Shown here piece after piece: positions 51,075 through 60,690 of a stretch of 64,000 nucleotides of DNA (its first letter is position 1; every line of letters begins with the position of its first letter). Source of the stretch: Candidatus Pelagibacter communis (GTDB lineage: Bacteria > Pseudomonadota > Alphaproteobacteria > Pelagibacterales > Pelagibacteraceae); the NCBI RefSeq assembly GCF_001179985.1, contig NZ_CVSI01000058.1, forward strand, positions 298,297-362,296, in the 5' to 3' direction. Made by a program: the position numbers and the translations under genes. The notes below the pieces were generated by a model, which was not told where the DNA came from, did not search any database, and saw only the letters and a list, made by a program, of their open reading frames with translations.

Positions 51075-52532
51075 TTATCCTTTAATTCCTAAGTGAGTAT
51101 ATTTAACATTTAAATAATCTTTAATAGCCATTGACCCACCTTCTCTTCCATAACCTGCTTGCTTTATACCACCAAATGGTGCTTCAGCAATTGCGACTAA
51201 AGGCGTATTAACTGCAACTGTTCCAGTCTCCATTAATTCAGATGCACGGTGTGCTCTCTCCATTGAATTTGTACAAATATAACTTGATAATCCAAGTTCG
51301 TGATTGTTTGCTCTTTCTATAACTTCATCAAATTCTTTAAATGATAGCATTGGCACTAAAGGGCCAAATGGTTCTACCTTCATAATTGTAAAATCGTCTT
51401 TTACATCGTCAAAAATAGTTGGCTCGTAATAAAATCCTTTATTAAATCCTTTTGGTCTTTTGCCACCTAATAAAACTTTAGCACCCTCTTTTTTCGTAGT
51501 TTCAACTAAATCTTCAATTTCATTCAATCTTTTTTTAGTTGTTAAAGGACCAAGTTGAACTGATGGATCCATACCATCACCAATTTTTAATTTTTTTGTT
51601 TTTTCTACAAAAATATTTATAAATTCTTCTTTTTTCTTTTCTTGTATATAAAATCTGTTTGGGGAAATACAAACTTGCCCATTGTTTCTAAACTTCGCAG
51701 CAATTGCCATGTCAGCAGCTTTTTTAATATCGGCATCATCAAAAACTATAAAAGGTGAATGTCCACTTAGTTCCATAGTTACTCTTTGAACTTTATCTGC
51801 GGCTTGTTTTAAAATTAATTTACCAACTCTAGATGAACCTGTAATAGATATTTTTTTTACAATATCTGAAGCGATTAATTGTTGTGCTATGCTTGGTGGG
51901 TCTCCTGATAATAAATTAACAACTCCGGGAGGCACTCCACACTCTCTACAAATTTCAACCTGCTCCATTACAACACCTGGTGTTATTACATCAGGTTTTA
52001 CAATTACTGAACAACCTGCTGCAAGCGCTGTAGAAATTTTTCTAGCTGAGAGAACTAAAGGGAAATTCCATGGAACTAAAGCTGCAACAACGCCAACTGG
52101 TTGATAATAAACATGAACTCTTGTATCTTCAAATCTGCTTTCAACTGTTTGACCATAAATTCTTTTTGTCTCTTCTGCATTCCATTCATATATATCTGCA
52201 GCACCGTTAACTTCGCCTTTTGCTTCTGCAAACGGTTTTCCAACTTCGAGTGTCATCCATTTAGCAAGTATGTCTTGTTTTTCTCTCATCTTGTCAGCAA
52301 TTCTTCTTAAAATATAAGCACGTTGCCATGGTGGTGTTTTTCTCCAAACTTCTAATCCTTTTTGAGCAGACAATAATGCTTTGTTTACATCTTCGGGCGA
52401 TGCTTTTGAGGCTTGGCCTAAAACTTCTTCATTCGCTGGATTAATTACTTCGTACGTTTCGCCATTTGATGATTGATGCCATTTACCATCAGTGAATTGT
52501 CCGTATTTTTCGTACATATTGCAATCTAACAT
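51075..52532 (-). CDS. NAD(P)-dependent aldehyde dehydrogenase (succinate-semialdehyde/lactaldehyde type)
   Basis: 485 aa. WNFPLVLSARKISTALAAGCSVIVKP, the glutamate motif ELSGHSPF, and NNGQVCISPNRFYIQE with the catalytic Cys are intact; GGIKQAGYGREGG is the C-terminal signature. It resembles GabD/AldA-type dehydrogenases; substrate unknown. Start ATG 52532 is used; ATG 52517 (MYEKYGQFTDGKWH) is an alternative because alignment begins there. Divergent from the GYD-domain gene. Confidence 0.88.
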   Translation of the reverse strand: MLDCNMYEKYGQFTDGKWHQSSNGETYEVINPANEEVLGQASKASPEDVNKALLSAQKGLEVWRKTPPWQRAYILRRIADKMREKQDILAKWMTLEVGKPFAEAKGEVNGAADIYEWNAEETKRIYGQTVESRFEDTRVHVYYQPVGVVAALVPWNFPLVLSARKISTALAAGCSVIVKPDVITPGVVMEQVEICRECGVPPGVVNLLSGDPPSIAQQLIASDIVKKISITGSSRVGKLILKQAADKVQRVTMELSGHSPFIVFDDADIKKAADMAIAAKFRNNGQVCISPNRFYIQEKKKEEFINIFVEKTKKLKIGDGMDPSVQLGPLTTKKRLNEIEDLVETTKKEGAKVLLGGKRPKGFNKGFYYEPTIFDDVKDDFTIMKVEPFGPLVPMLSFKEFDEVIERANNHELGLSSYICTNSMERAHRASELMETGTVAVNTPLVAIAEAPFGGIKQAGYGREGGSMAIKDYLNVKYTHLGIKG

Positions 52533-52618
52533 TACCTTTTAAAGTGTCTAGTGTGCAAATAAATCATATGAAAAAGAATTCCGTATTCGTATTATAATGT
52601 TTATAAAAAAGGAGGAAT

Positions 52619-52942
52619 ATGGCTAAATTTTACGTTATGGGAAATTACTCAGCACAAGCTTTTCAAGGATTTGTTAAAGATCCGGGACAAGATAGAGGAA
52701 AAGCGGTTGAAGCAATTTCACAAGCAATGGGTGGAAAAGTTCACTCATTTGATATTGTCAGAGGTCCTGTTGATTTCGTAGCAGCAGTAGAGGCTGATAG
52801 TTTCACAAATGTTGCAGCAATTAAACTTGCTGTAGAAGCTAGTGGATCTATAAGCAACATGACTATTTGCGAGGCAATTGACATTAAGTCAGCTGCAGAG
52901 ATGGCAGGAAAAGTAGCTTCAGTTTATAAACCTGCAGGCTAA
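52619..52942 (+). CDS. GYD domain-containing protein
   Basis: 107 aa, ferredoxin-like fold. KFYVMGNYSAQAFQGF at the N terminus (the GYD family has 'Y...GxYTxxG' here), and GGKVHSFDIVRGPVDFVAAVEA matches the family's central GxY/D pattern. A strong GGAGG ribosome binding site precedes the ATG. Function unknown; related to Dabb-like stress barrels. Ends before a 33-nt hairpin shared with the convergent porin gene. Confidence 0.85.
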   Translation: MAKFYVMGNYSAQAFQGFVKDPGQDRGKAVEAISQAMGGKVHSFDIVRGPVDFVAAVEADSFTNVAAIKLAVEASGSISNMTICEAIDIKSAAEMAGKVASVYKPAG

Positions 52943-52949
52943 ACTTTTA

Positions 52950-52982
52950 TTTAATCCTCTGTTGTGCGGACAGAGGATTAAA
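52950..52982. terminator. Bidirectional hairpin between convergent genes
   Basis: A 12-bp perfect stem (52950-52961 with 52971-52982, loop 52962-52970, TTGTGCGGA) lies between the GYD gene and the porin gene, whose stop codon falls in the right arm. Neither strand has a long T run right after it, so it may terminate weakly or protect 3' ends. Confidence 0.65.
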
Positions 52983-54120
52983 AACCCTGACTTAGTTTAA
53001 AATTAATACCTAGACGTTCATTTTCTTTATCGTCAAGATCCTGACTTTTATAACCAAAATTTATCTCCATCCCTGGGGCAATATTATATCCTATAGATGC
53101 TTGGAACACTTTTCCGTTATGACCTTCATCTGCTTCGTCGGCATCATTATCGGTGTATGTGTATGTTGTTCCGAAACTCCATTCCTTATTATATAAACCA
53201 AAACCTCCTGTGGTATGACTTCTGTTATGAGCAGCCTCACCCGCTTTATTATCTATGTGCATTCTCTCAAAAATAAACTTACTAGTTAAATCATTTGATA
53301 AATCTTGTTTGTGCATAAGCGAAGCTGAATATTTTGAGTTATCTGTTGCATCGTTTATACCTGCTGCTTGCTCAGCAAAACCAAATCTGTAAGAAAGTCC
53401 TTCCATAAAAAAATTATTGAACATTGATAAATTTGAACCACTATAAGATATTGCATAAGAGGAAAAATCCTCAGTATTAGATACTCCACTATCCTCTTTG
53501 CTGTTATGACCTCTCTCGAAAAATAAAGAGTCACTAAATGGACCTGTGTCAGCAAAAAAAGTACTTAAATTTAGTTTATGATTACCATAGTAACCTGTAT
53601 CATTTTTTAAAATACCACCAAAACCAATTTTTTCTTTAATTTGGTATGCTTCAATTACTTGATAACCATACATACCTGGAAAATTATGGTAGTTAAATCC
53701 AACAATTGGATTAAATTTTCCTATATAACCTGAAAAGTTATCACTGTCATAATTTAGCTGAAGTGTTTCTAATACAAGCATATGGTCATCAATTCCATGA
53801 TCTTTACCTGCTGGTGTTGCATATCCCCCATGAGCGTGCGCATCTCCATCTGGTCCTCCTTCAAGCTTTGTATTTGAATTTATTGACCAACCTTCTCCAA
53901 AACCATATCCTAGTTCAGCATGTGAATGTGAATAAAGTTCCTCATATTTACCGTCTGATGATACGCTGGTAATTTTATCTGCAAAAATGTTTAATTCTAA
54001 GTGACCGTAAAAACCCTCGCCCCCATGAGCTCCATGATCATGACCTTCATGACCTTCTTCGGCATTCATAGATGTTGTAAAAATTATTAAAGCTAAAATT
54101 ATATTAAAAAAGATTTTCAT
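52978..54120 (-). CDS. Outer-membrane porin-like protein with His-rich N terminus
   Basis: 380 aa. Signal peptide 1-20 (FFNIILALIIFTTSMNA). The mature N terminus holds a His/Gly/Glu run with His at 24, 27, 29, 32 and 40, a likely metal-binding tail. The rest alternates polar and hydrophobic residues in amphipathic beta strands, with aromatic girdles (NFSGYIGKFNPIVGFNYHNF), and ends in LSQGF, so the C-terminal Phe fits an outer-membrane barrel. It may take up zinc, copper or a small organic solute; unproven. Confidence 0.78.
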   Translation of the reverse strand: MKIFFNIILALIIFTTSMNAEEGHEGHDHGAHGGEGFYGHLELNIFADKITSVSSDGKYEELYSHSHAELGYGFGEGWSINSNTKLEGGPDGDAHAHGGYATPAGKDHGIDDHMLVLETLQLNYDSDNFSGYIGKFNPIVGFNYHNFPGMYGYQVIEAYQIKEKIGFGGILKNDTGYYGNHKLNLSTFFADTGPFSDSLFFERGHNSKEDSGVSNTEDFSSYAISYSGSNLSMFNNFFMEGLSYRFGFAEQAAGINDATDNSKYSASLMHKQDLSNDLTSKFIFERMHIDNKAGEAAHNRSHTTGGFGLYNKEWSFGTTYTYTDNDADEADEGHNGKVFQASIGYNIAPGMEINFGYKSQDLDDKENERLGINFKLSQGF

Positions 54121-54151
54121 TTTTTTATTTCCCTGTTTAAAGTTTTTTTAT

Positions 54152-54529
54152 TTAAAGTGTGATTACTTGATCTGGCGGATTTGGACCAAGAGCTGTATAT
54201 AATTGTGGAAAACATCCAGCAACAACACCATCAACTAGACCTTTTGCTTTAACTTCTCCACTACCACATTGCTCAAAAGTACCTTCTGCTAATTCTCTTC
54301 TAACAGCACATTGATCACAAACCATAAGAAGCATTTTCTTCTCTTTTGCAATCTTTGCTAAACGCTCTCCCACTGGATTACCTTTTTGAAGACACATAAT
54401 ATTGTCGTCGAAAAAAAACATTCCAACGACATTAACTAAATGAGAATTATCCTCTAGCTGAGGTAATATCATGGTGCCTAATTGAAAAGTACTTGCCATA
54501 TTACTTTTAAAAACGTACGCGATTTTCAT
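54152..54529 (-). CDS. DsrE-family-like protein
   Basis: 125 aa. KIAYVFKSNMAS at the N terminus, MFFFDDNIMCLQKGNPVGERLAKIAKEKKMLLMVCDQCAVRREL and VVAGCFPQLYTALG match the DsrE-like alpha/beta fold; Cys in VCDQCAVRR could be the sulfur-carrying residue. DsrE-family proteins handle persulfides or act as sulfur relay. It is preceded by a 32-bp perfect palindrome that probably regulates it. Neighbouring ALDH and DUF779 suggest aldehyde/alcohol stress, but partnership is unproven. Confidence 0.72.
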   Translation of the reverse strand: MKIAYVFKSNMASTFQLGTMILPQLEDNSHLVNVVGMFFFDDNIMCLQKGNPVGERLAKIAKEKKMLLMVCDQCAVRRELAEGTFEQCGSGEVKAKGLVDGVVAGCFPQLYTALGPNPPDQVITL

Positions 54530-54551
54530 AAATAAACTCCTTAATTGTTAA

Positions 54552-54583
54552 ATGTTATATTATAACATGTTATAATATAACAT
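54552..54583. promoter_or_regulatory. 32-bp perfect palindrome, double operator-like site
   Basis: The sequence is self-complementary over 32 bp and consists of two abutting 15-bp palindromes, TGTTATATTATAACA and TGTTATAATATAACA. It sits 23 bp upstream of the DsrE-like gene start (54529) and about 60 bp from the DUF779 stop. That length and symmetry are typical of a dimer or tetramer repressor binding site. Which regulator binds is unknown. Confidence 0.78.
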
Positions 54584-54642
54584 ATTTCAAAAAGGTAATA
54601 AGTCAAGCTTTATATTAGCTCAACTAAAATATTTATTTTAGA

Positions 54643-54993
54643 TTAATTTTTTTTGTCGTTGTCTACGACTAAACAAATTTCTGATTTTGTCAGGAATCTT
54701 CGACCTGTTCCATTGTCTAAAGAAAACATTCCACCAATACCTTGAACAGCATCTATAGTTAAATCAGTATGTTTCCATTTCTCATATTGATCATCATTCA
54801 TATAAAAAGGAACACCACCAATTTCTCCAAGTTTAACATCGCTATTACCTACTAAATATTCTTTCCTAGGATAGCACATTGGAGCGCTTCCATCACAACA
54901 TCCGCCTGATTGATGAAATAAAAGCTCATCGCCATGTTGAGCTTTAATATCTTCAAGTAGTTTTAATGCAGATTCTGTTGCTTTTACTTTCAT
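54643..54993 (-). CDS. DUF779 family protein
   Basis: 116 aa from ATG 54993, whose product begins MKVKATESALKLLEDI as in other DUF779 proteins. The frame also opens at 55026, inside a hairpin, which would add 11 residues. Conserved Cys: FHQSGGCCDGSAPMCYPR. VKLGEIGGVPFYMNDDQYEKWKHTDLTIDAVQG matches the family. DUF779 genes are repeatedly found beside ExaC-like aldehyde dehydrogenases, as here. Function unknown, probably a small metal or thiol protein assisting the dehydrogenase. Confidence 0.85.
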   Translation of the reverse strand: MKVKATESALKLLEDIKAQHGDELLFHQSGGCCDGSAPMCYPRKEYLVGNSDVKLGEIGGVPFYMNDDQYEKWKHTDLTIDAVQGIGGMFSLDNGTGRRFLTKSEICLVVDNDKKN

Positions 54994-55000
54994 ATAAAAT

Positions 55001-55026
55001 ATGGCCCGCGATTCCTCACGGGCCAT
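55001..55026 (-). terminator. Intercistronic hairpin between aldehyde dehydrogenase and DUF779 genes
   Basis: An 8-bp G+C-rich stem (ATGGCCCG with CGGGCCAT) and a 10-nt loop lie 18 nt after the dehydrogenase stop on the minus strand, followed by ATATTTTAT. It could attenuate DUF779 expression. The A of one arm belongs to the alternative ATG at 55026. Confidence 0.55.
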
Positions 55027-55043
55027 TATATATTAATTATTGT

Positions 55044-56585
55044 TTAAAAGAAGCCTAATTTCTTTTCACTGTAAGACACGTGTAAGTTCTTTACTTGTCT
55101 GTAGTGGTTAAGCATCATTTTATGTGTTTCTCTTCCGATACCAGATTGTTTGTATCCACCGAAAGCAGCATGAGCTGGATATGCGTGATAGCAGTTTGTC
55201 CAAACTCTACCAGCTTGGATTTCTCTACCCATTCTAAACGCACGATTACCATTTCTAGTCCATACTCCTGCACCTAAACCATAAAGTGTGTCATTAGCAA
55301 TTTCTAATGCTTCTTTCTCATCTTTAAATTTAGTTACAGAAACAACAGGTCCAAAAATTTCTTCTTGGAATATTCTCATGTCATTTTTACCTTCGAAAAT
55401 AGTTGGCTCAATGTAGTTTCCTTTTTCTAAACCACTATTGATTTTAGCAACATTTCCTCCACATAGAACTTTGGCACCTTCTTTCTTACCTAAATCTAGA
55501 TAAGATTTGATTTTTTCCATTTGTTCTAATGAAGCTTGCGCACCAATCATTGTTTCCATTTTTAAAGGATTGTCTTGTTTAACTGCTTTAGTTCTTGCAA
55601 CAGCTCTTTCCATGAACTTGTCATAGATAGACTCTTGTACTAAAGCTCTACTTGGACAAGTACAAACTTCTCCTTGGTTTAATGTAAACATCGCAAAACC
55701 TTCTAGACATTTGTCGAAGAAGTCATCGTCTTTATCCATAACGTCTTCAAAATAAATGTTAGGAGATTTACCACCTAATTCTAATGTAATTGGAATTAAG
55801 TTTTGTGATGCGTATTGCATTATCAATCTTCCAGTTGTTGTTTCACCAGTGAAAGCAACTTTTCTTATTCTTTTAGAAGATGCTAAAGGTTTACCAGCTT
55901 CTAAACCAAAACCGCTTACAATGTTAACTACACCTGGAGGTAATATATCACCAATAAGTTCCATCAATACCATGATCGAAGCTGGAGTTTGCTCTGCAGG
56001 TTTTAATACCACACAGTTACCAGCTGCTAATGCTGGAGCAAGTTTCCAAGTTGCCATTAGTAAAGGGAAGTTCCAAGGTATAATTTGTCCAACTACACCT
56101 AGTGGCTCAGGTATATGGTAAGAATATTCACCGCTGCTAATTTCAGCAATTGAACCTTCTTCAGCTCTAATTACACCTGCAAAATATCTCCAGTGGTCAA
56201 TCACTAAAGGTAAGTCTGCAGCCATACATTCTCTGATTGGCTTACCATTATCTAAACACTCTGCTACAGCTAATGTATTTAAGTTTTTCTCAATCGCATC
56301 AGCTACTTTAAGTAACATGTTAGATCTTTCCGTAATTGAAGTTTTACCCCAAGACGGAAAAGCTGCGTGAGCTGCATCTAATGCTGCATCCACGTCTTTT
56401 TCATTTGATCTTGCAACTGCACAGATTTTTTCATTTGAAATCGGAGAAGTATTGTCAAAATACTTTCCAGATTTAGGCTCTACAAATTTACCGTTAATGT
56501 AGTTTCCGTATTTAGCTTTAAACGGAAATTTGACCTTCAAATGAGATGTATCTAGAACAGAAGACAATTTCATTTCTGCACTCAT
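55044..56585 (-). CDS. exaC: NAD-dependent aldehyde dehydrogenase (ExaC/acetaldehyde type)
   Basis: 513 aa from ATG 56585, which has a perfect GGAGGA just upstream (56589-56594) and matches ExaC length (about 506 aa). Motifs: [38 protein letters not shown], and [15 protein letters not shown] with the catalytic Cys, then [20 protein letters not shown]. It oxidises acetaldehyde or other short aldehydes to acids. The DUF779 gene follows. The frame stays open for another 53 codons upstream, described separately. Confidence 0.92.
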   Translation of the reverse strand: MSAEMKLSSVLDTSHLKVKFPFKAKYGNYINGKFVEPKSGKYFDNTSPISNEKICAVARSNEKDVDAALDAAHAAFPSWGKTSITERSNMLLKVADAIEKNLNTLAVAECLDNGKPIRECMAADLPLVIDHWRYFAGVIRAEEGSIAEISSGEYSYHIPEPLGVVGQIIPWNFPLLMATWKLAPALAAGNCVVLKPAEQTPASIMVLMELIGDILPPGVVNIVSGFGLEAGKPLASSKRIRKVAFTGETTTGRLIMQYASQNLIPITLELGGKSPNIYFEDVMDKDDDFFDKCLEGFAMFTLNQGEVCTCPSRALVQESIYDKFMERAVARTKAVKQDNPLKMETMIGAQASLEQMEKIKSYLDLGKKEGAKVLCGGNVAKINSGLEKGNYIEPTIFEGKNDMRIFQEEIFGPVVSVTKFKDEKEALEIANDTLYGLGAGVWTRNGNRAFRMGREIQAGRVWTNCYHAYPAHAAFGGYKQSGIGRETHKMMLNHYRQVKNLHVSYSEKKLGFF

Positions 56586-56744
56586 TTTTCCTCCATTTGT
56601 TTTACGCTTTTTTGACTTCGACTTAGCTTTTTTTGATGATTTAGAAAGTTTCCTTGTCGTTCCGCTTTTAAGTTTTTTCTTTCTTTTAATCGACTTTTTT
56701 GTTTTCTTTCTTCTTCTTTTAATAGCTTTTTTAGTCTTAGCCAT
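56586..56744 (-). other. In-frame Lys/Arg-rich extension upstream of the aldehyde dehydrogenase start
   Basis: From ATG 56744 the same frame reads 53 codons that are almost entirely Lys, Arg, Ser and Thr ([20 protein letters not shown] and so on) and runs into the dehydrogenase without a stop. It looks like a histone-H1- or ribosomal-protein-like basic tail. There is no ribosome binding site at 56744, whereas GGAGGA precedes 56585, so the extension may be untranslated or a minor longer isoform. Confidence 0.45.
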
Positions 56745-56847
56745 ATTTATATAATTCTAATTAAAACTCTTTTTGGACACTCTGTAAACGAGCAATTTTA
56801 TTTTCAATTTTAAGTTGTAGAATTATTATGCTTTTCTTCTTAGGTTT

Positions 56848-57702
56848 TTAGGTATTTTTCCTTGTAGCTAGATAGACACCAAATGATGCGACCACAAATC
56901 CAAAAATATCTAGATTAGAAAGTTGTTCATTCAAAAATATCCAAGCAATAATTGCAGTTGTTGCTGGAATTAGGAAAAAGATTGTTACAGTTTTACTCGC
57001 TGAATTATTTTTTATCAAATACATTAAAATCGTAAAAGCACCAAAGGATACTAAAAATATTTGATGACTCATAGCTATTAAAAAAGTTTTGTTAAAATTA
57101 ATAAATGCATCGGCAAAAAAAATAACTATTAAAATATGAAACATGCATCCTCCCGCAGCTTGATACATATTGCTTACTGGTAATGGAGCATCTCCTCCAA
57201 ATTTCTTTTGTAACAAAGTTGCAGATGTAATAGATGCCAGGGCTATAAATGATGCTATGATACCTACAGAGGGTAAACTTTCTCCAAGATCAAAACCTAG
57301 AACTATTGCAGCCCCAGTAAATCCAAGTATTACTCCAACCCACTGTCTCCAGCCAACTTTTTCATTTAAAATTGGTCCAGCTAATGCGTTTGTTAGTATT
57401 GGTTGCATTGTAACTATGAGAGCAGTTATCCCTGTTGGGATACCGAGAGAGACTGAGTAAAAAACACCACCTAAATAAATTCCGTGAAACAAAACTCCAC
57501 TTAAAATTGAATGGGATAATTCTTTTCTCTCTAATGATAGCGAAATTTTTTTATATTTTGCATAAACCAAAAAACCAATGGCCACTATAAGAAACCTAAA
57601 AGCTAATGCAGAAAATGGATCACTGTTATCAACTATGGGTTTAGTTGTAACAAAAGCTGATGACCATAAAAAGATAAAAGCAAAAGATAAACTATTTTTC
57701 AT
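56848..57702 (-). CDS. EamA/DMT-superfamily transporter
   Basis: 284 aa with ten predicted transmembrane helices arranged as two EamA repeats: FAFIFLWSSAFVTTKPIVDN in the first and GIIASFIALASITSATLLQKKFGG in the second. The family exports or imports small metabolites such as amino acids or purines; substrate unknown. Second of two neighbouring, non-identical EamA genes on the same strand. Confidence 0.85.
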   Translation of the reverse strand: MKNSLSFAFIFLWSSAFVTTKPIVDNSDPFSALAFRFLIVAIGFLVYAKYKKISLSLERKELSHSILSGVLFHGIYLGGVFYSVSLGIPTGITALIVTMQPILTNALAGPILNEKVGWRQWVGVILGFTGAAIVLGFDLGESLPSVGIIASFIALASITSATLLQKKFGGDAPLPVSNMYQAAGGCMFHILIVIFFADAFINFNKTFLIAMSHQIFLVSFGAFTILMYLIKNNSASKTVTIFFLIPATTAIIAWIFLNEQLSNLDIFGFVVASFGVYLATRKNT

Positions 57703-57767
57703 TTAATCAAGTTATATCAATTTCACGTGAAACCACAGAAAAACCTAAAGTTGAATCAAAATTAAAA

Positions 57768-58661
57768 TTAAACTTTAATTGGAATTCTTTTCGTAGATTT
57801 TTTTACTAGATATATCCCAAGGATAATTGCAACTAACGCTATAATTACTTTATCTGTAATAATTTCTCCTAAAAAAATGTATCCCAAAACAACTCCAAAA
57901 ATAGGAATTAAATAAGCTACTTGAGACTGAAATACTAAGCCATTTTCTTTTAATACTTTAAATCTTAAAACCCATGCCAATCCTGTTGTAATTAAACCTA
58001 AGTAAATTATTGAAATAAGCGAGTTAACCGATGGATTATAATTCCAGGGTTTTTCTAAAATAAAACATATTGGCAGTAAAATTATTGTAGCCCAAATTAA
58101 AATGGATGCTGTAACATTTTCGTTTTTTTTCTTGCTTATTTTTAGAGTTAAAATACCGCCAATAACGTAGCCTAAAGACCCCATCAATATACAAAATGCA
58201 GAAAAGATGTTGTTTTCATTAATTAAAAAATCATCAGAAAATAGATAAACTATACCTGCAAAACCAACGGAAACACCAATAATTTTTAAGAGATTTATTT
58301 TCTCATTTTTTATAAATACATGAGCTAATAGTGTTGAAGTTAAAGGTGAAGTTGACATTAATATTGCAGCTAAATTACTTTGAACTTGCTTAACTCCATA
58401 AGCAATTAAAAAAAATGGTAATACAAGATTTACAAATCCAATAGATGCAAACCAAAGCCAATCTTTTGAAAATGCTTCAATTTTAATATTTTTAACACTG
58501 CATAAAATAAGCAAGGGAATTGAGCCTAAAAAAACTCTTATAAAAGCAATGGTTATTGGTCCAAAAGATTCTGTTGCAATTTTTATATTAAAAAAAGCTG
58601 AAGCCCAAATTACAGCTAAAAAAACAAGTAAAGAATAGTCAATTAAATTAGGTTGTCTCAT
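57768..58661 (-). CDS. EamA/DMT-superfamily transporter
   Basis: 297 aa with ten predicted transmembrane helices; the first repeat has LLVFLAVIWASAFFNIKIAT and SLNALIS-type helices, the second GSLGYVIGGILTLKISKKK and GLITTGLAWVLRFKVLKENG, a typical RhaT/EamA arrangement. Substrate unknown. It overlaps the YbaK gene upstream by 4 nt, so the pair is cotranscribed. Confidence 0.87.
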   Translation of the reverse strand: MRQPNLIDYSLLVFLAVIWASAFFNIKIATESFGPITIAFIRVFLGSIPLLILCSVKNIKIEAFSKDWLWFASIGFVNLVLPFFLIAYGVKQVQSNLAAILMSTSPLTSTLLAHVFIKNEKINLLKIIGVSVGFAGIVYLFSDDFLINENNIFSAFCILMGSLGYVIGGILTLKISKKKNENVTASILIWATIILLPICFILEKPWNYNPSVNSLISIIYLGLITTGLAWVLRFKVLKENGLVFQSQVAYLIPIFGVVLGYIFLGEIITDKVIIALVAIILGIYLVKKSTKRIPIKV

Positions 58662-59140
58662 TCTGAAATATCTAAAGTTTTACCATTAGTAATTTTTAAA
58701 AGATCTAAATTACTTATTTTAAAAATACTATTTGGATGGCCTGCTGCAGCAAAAACATCTTTAAATCTATCAAATGTTTTATCGACTAAAACATCAATTT
58801 TTTTTAAATGACCTACTGGTGAAACGCCGCCGATAATAAAACCTGTGTTTTCTTTGACTTGATCTGCATCAGCCATACAAACATCTTTTTTTGAAATAAT
58901 TTTTTTTAATTTATTTAAAGAACATTTCTTATCGCCAGGTATCAAACATAAAATAAATCCATCATCAGCTTTTAAAAGTAAACTTTTAACTATTGCCCCA
59001 ATTTCACAATTAAGTGCATTTGCAGCATCTTTTGCTGTTCTTGCTGTGCTTTCCAAAATAATAATTTTAATATTGTCATTGAATTCGTTAAGAGCTTTTT
59101 GAACTCTAATAACTGCCTCACTAGATAAAATTGAATTCAT
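58658..59140 (-). CDS. ybaK: YbaK/EbsC-family aminoacyl-tRNA deacylase-like protein
   Basis: 160 aa. The central motif IGAIVKSLLLKADDGFILCLIPGDKKCSLNKL carries the conserved Lys of YbaK/ProX proteins, and TGFIIGGVSPVGHLKKIDVLVDK is the family GGxSP motif. It hydrolyses mischarged tRNAs (Cys-tRNA-Pro or Ala-tRNA-Pro type). Normal length. Divergent from glnA across a 139-bp spacer. Confidence 0.88.
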   Translation of the reverse strand: MNSILSSEAVIRVQKALNEFNDNIKIIILESTARTAKDAANALNCEIGAIVKSLLLKADDGFILCLIPGDKKCSLNKLKKIISKKDVCMADADQVKENTGFIIGGVSPVGHLKKIDVLVDKTFDRFKDVFAAAGHPNSIFKISNLDLLKITNGKTLDISE

Positions 59141-59185
59141 TTACAACCCTTGATTGTTTGCAAAAAAGTAATTTCTCATGTTTAA

Positions 59186-59240
59186 TCCTATGCTTAAATG
59201 ACATAGGAGATATTAATTTATATCAGGATTAAGTTATAAT
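59186..59240 (+). promoter_or_regulatory. Inverted repeat and -10 box upstream of glnA
   Basis: A 7-bp inverted repeat TCCTATG/CATAGGA (59186-59192 and 59202-59208) lies before a perfect TATAAT at 59235-59240, which fits a sigma-70 -10 about 35 bp before the start region of glnA (ATG 59280, ribosome site GGAG). A clear -35 is not visible, so the repeat could be the operator of an activator or repressor. Confidence 0.4.
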
Positions 59241-59279
59241 TATTTTTGATACTAATCCAGAAAATTTGGAGATAACATT

Positions 59280-60686
59280 ATGAGCGCAAATAACGTACTT
59301 AAAACAATTAAAGATAAAGAAATAGAATACGTAGACCTAAGATTTACAGATCCTAGAGGAAAACTTCAACATGTAACAATGGATGCCAAAGTAGTAGATG
59401 GCGATATGTTAGAAGAAGGGATATTTTTTGATGGTTCATCAATTGCTGGTTGGAAAGCAATTAACGAGTCAGACATGATTTTGAAACCAGATTTATCAAG
59501 AGCAATTGTAGATCCTTTTACATCTCATAATACTCTAAATATTTTTTGCGATATTTTAGATGCAATTAAAAAAGATCCTTATGAAAGAGATCCAAGAGGA
59601 ACAGCAAAAAAAGCTGAAGCCTATCTTAAAAAATCAGGTATAGGTGATAAAGCATTTTTTGGTCCAGAGGCAGAATTTTTTGTGTTTGATGACGTTAAGT
59701 TTAAAAACGATATGAATGAAACAGGTTTTAAAATAGATAGTACAGAGGGTCCTTACAATACAGGTAAAGACTATGACAATGGAAACATGGGTCACAGACC
59801 TGGTATTAAGGGCGGATATTTCCCAGTGCCACCAGTTGATAGTGCTCAAGATATGAGAAGTGAATATTTAAAAGCTATGAAAGACATGGGTATTAAAGTT
59901 GAAAAACATCACCATGAAGTAGCACCAAGCCAACACGAATTAGGTATGTACTTTGGAACACTTGTAGATCAAGCAGATAATTTGCAACTTTATAAGTATG
60001 CTGTTCACATGGTATCTCACTCATTTGGTAAGACAGCTACATTTATGCCTAAACCAGTTAAAGGTGATAATGGTTCTGGGATGCACGTGCACCAATCTAT
60101 ATGGAAAGGTGATAAGGCATTATTTTCAGGAGATAAATATGCTGGACTTTCGGATCTTGCTTTAAATTATATTGGAGGAATTTTAAAACACGCTAAAGCG
60201 ATTAATGCTTTTTCTAACGCTACAACTAATAGCTATAAGAGATTAATTCCTGGATTTGAAGCACCAGTATTATTAGCGTATTCTGCAAGAAATAGATCAG
60301 CTTCATGCAGAATACCAATAACATTAAGTAAAAAAGCTGCAAGATGTGAAATCAGATTTGGTGATGCAGCAGGAAATCCTTACTTAACTTTTGCTGCTAT
60401 GTTAATGGCTGGGTTAGATGGAATTAAAAATAAAATTAATCCTGGTAAATCTTTTGATAAAGACCTCTATGCATTATCAGAGGAGGAAGTAAGTAAAATC
60501 CCAACTGTCTGTGGTTCTTTAAGAGAAGCAATGGAGAGTTTAGATAAGGATAGAAAATTCTTAACTGAAGGTGGTGTTTTCACAGACGACCAGATTGATG
60601 CATACATTTCATTGAAGATGGAAGAAGTTCATAATTTTGAACATACTCCACATCCAATTGAATTTGAGATGTATTACAGCTGTTAA
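59280..60686 (+). CDS. glnA: Type I glutamine synthetase
   Basis: 468 aa. [19 protein letters not shown] at residues about 49-67, [10 protein letters not shown], the ATP motif [16 protein letters not shown], and the NRSASCRIP loop are intact. The adenylylation Tyr lies in [12 protein letters not shown], the DxxLY pattern of the beta subdivision, so control by GlnE-type adenylylation is possible. It makes glutamine from glutamate, ammonium and ATP. Convergent with the suf genes (4-nt gap). Confidence 0.96.
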   Translation: MSANNVLKTIKDKEIEYVDLRFTDPRGKLQHVTMDAKVVDGDMLEEGIFFDGSSIAGWKAINESDMILKPDLSRAIVDPFTSHNTLNIFCDILDAIKKDPYERDPRGTAKKAEAYLKKSGIGDKAFFGPEAEFFVFDDVKFKNDMNETGFKIDSTEGPYNTGKDYDNGNMGHRPGIKGGYFPVPPVDSAQDMRSEYLKAMKDMGIKVEKHHHEVAPSQHELGMYFGTLVDQADNLQLYKYAVHMVSHSFGKTATFMPKPVKGDNGSGMHVHQSIWKGDKALFSGDKYAGLSDLALNYIGGILKHAKAINAFSNATTNSYKRLIPGFEAPVLLAYSARNRSASCRIPITLSKKAARCEIRFGDAAGNPYLTFAAMLMAGLDGIKNKINPGKSFDKDLYALSEEEVSKIPTVCGSLREAMESLDKDRKFLTEGGVFTDDQIDAYISLKMEEVHNFEHTPHPIEFEMYYSC

Positions 60687-60690
60687 TCGA

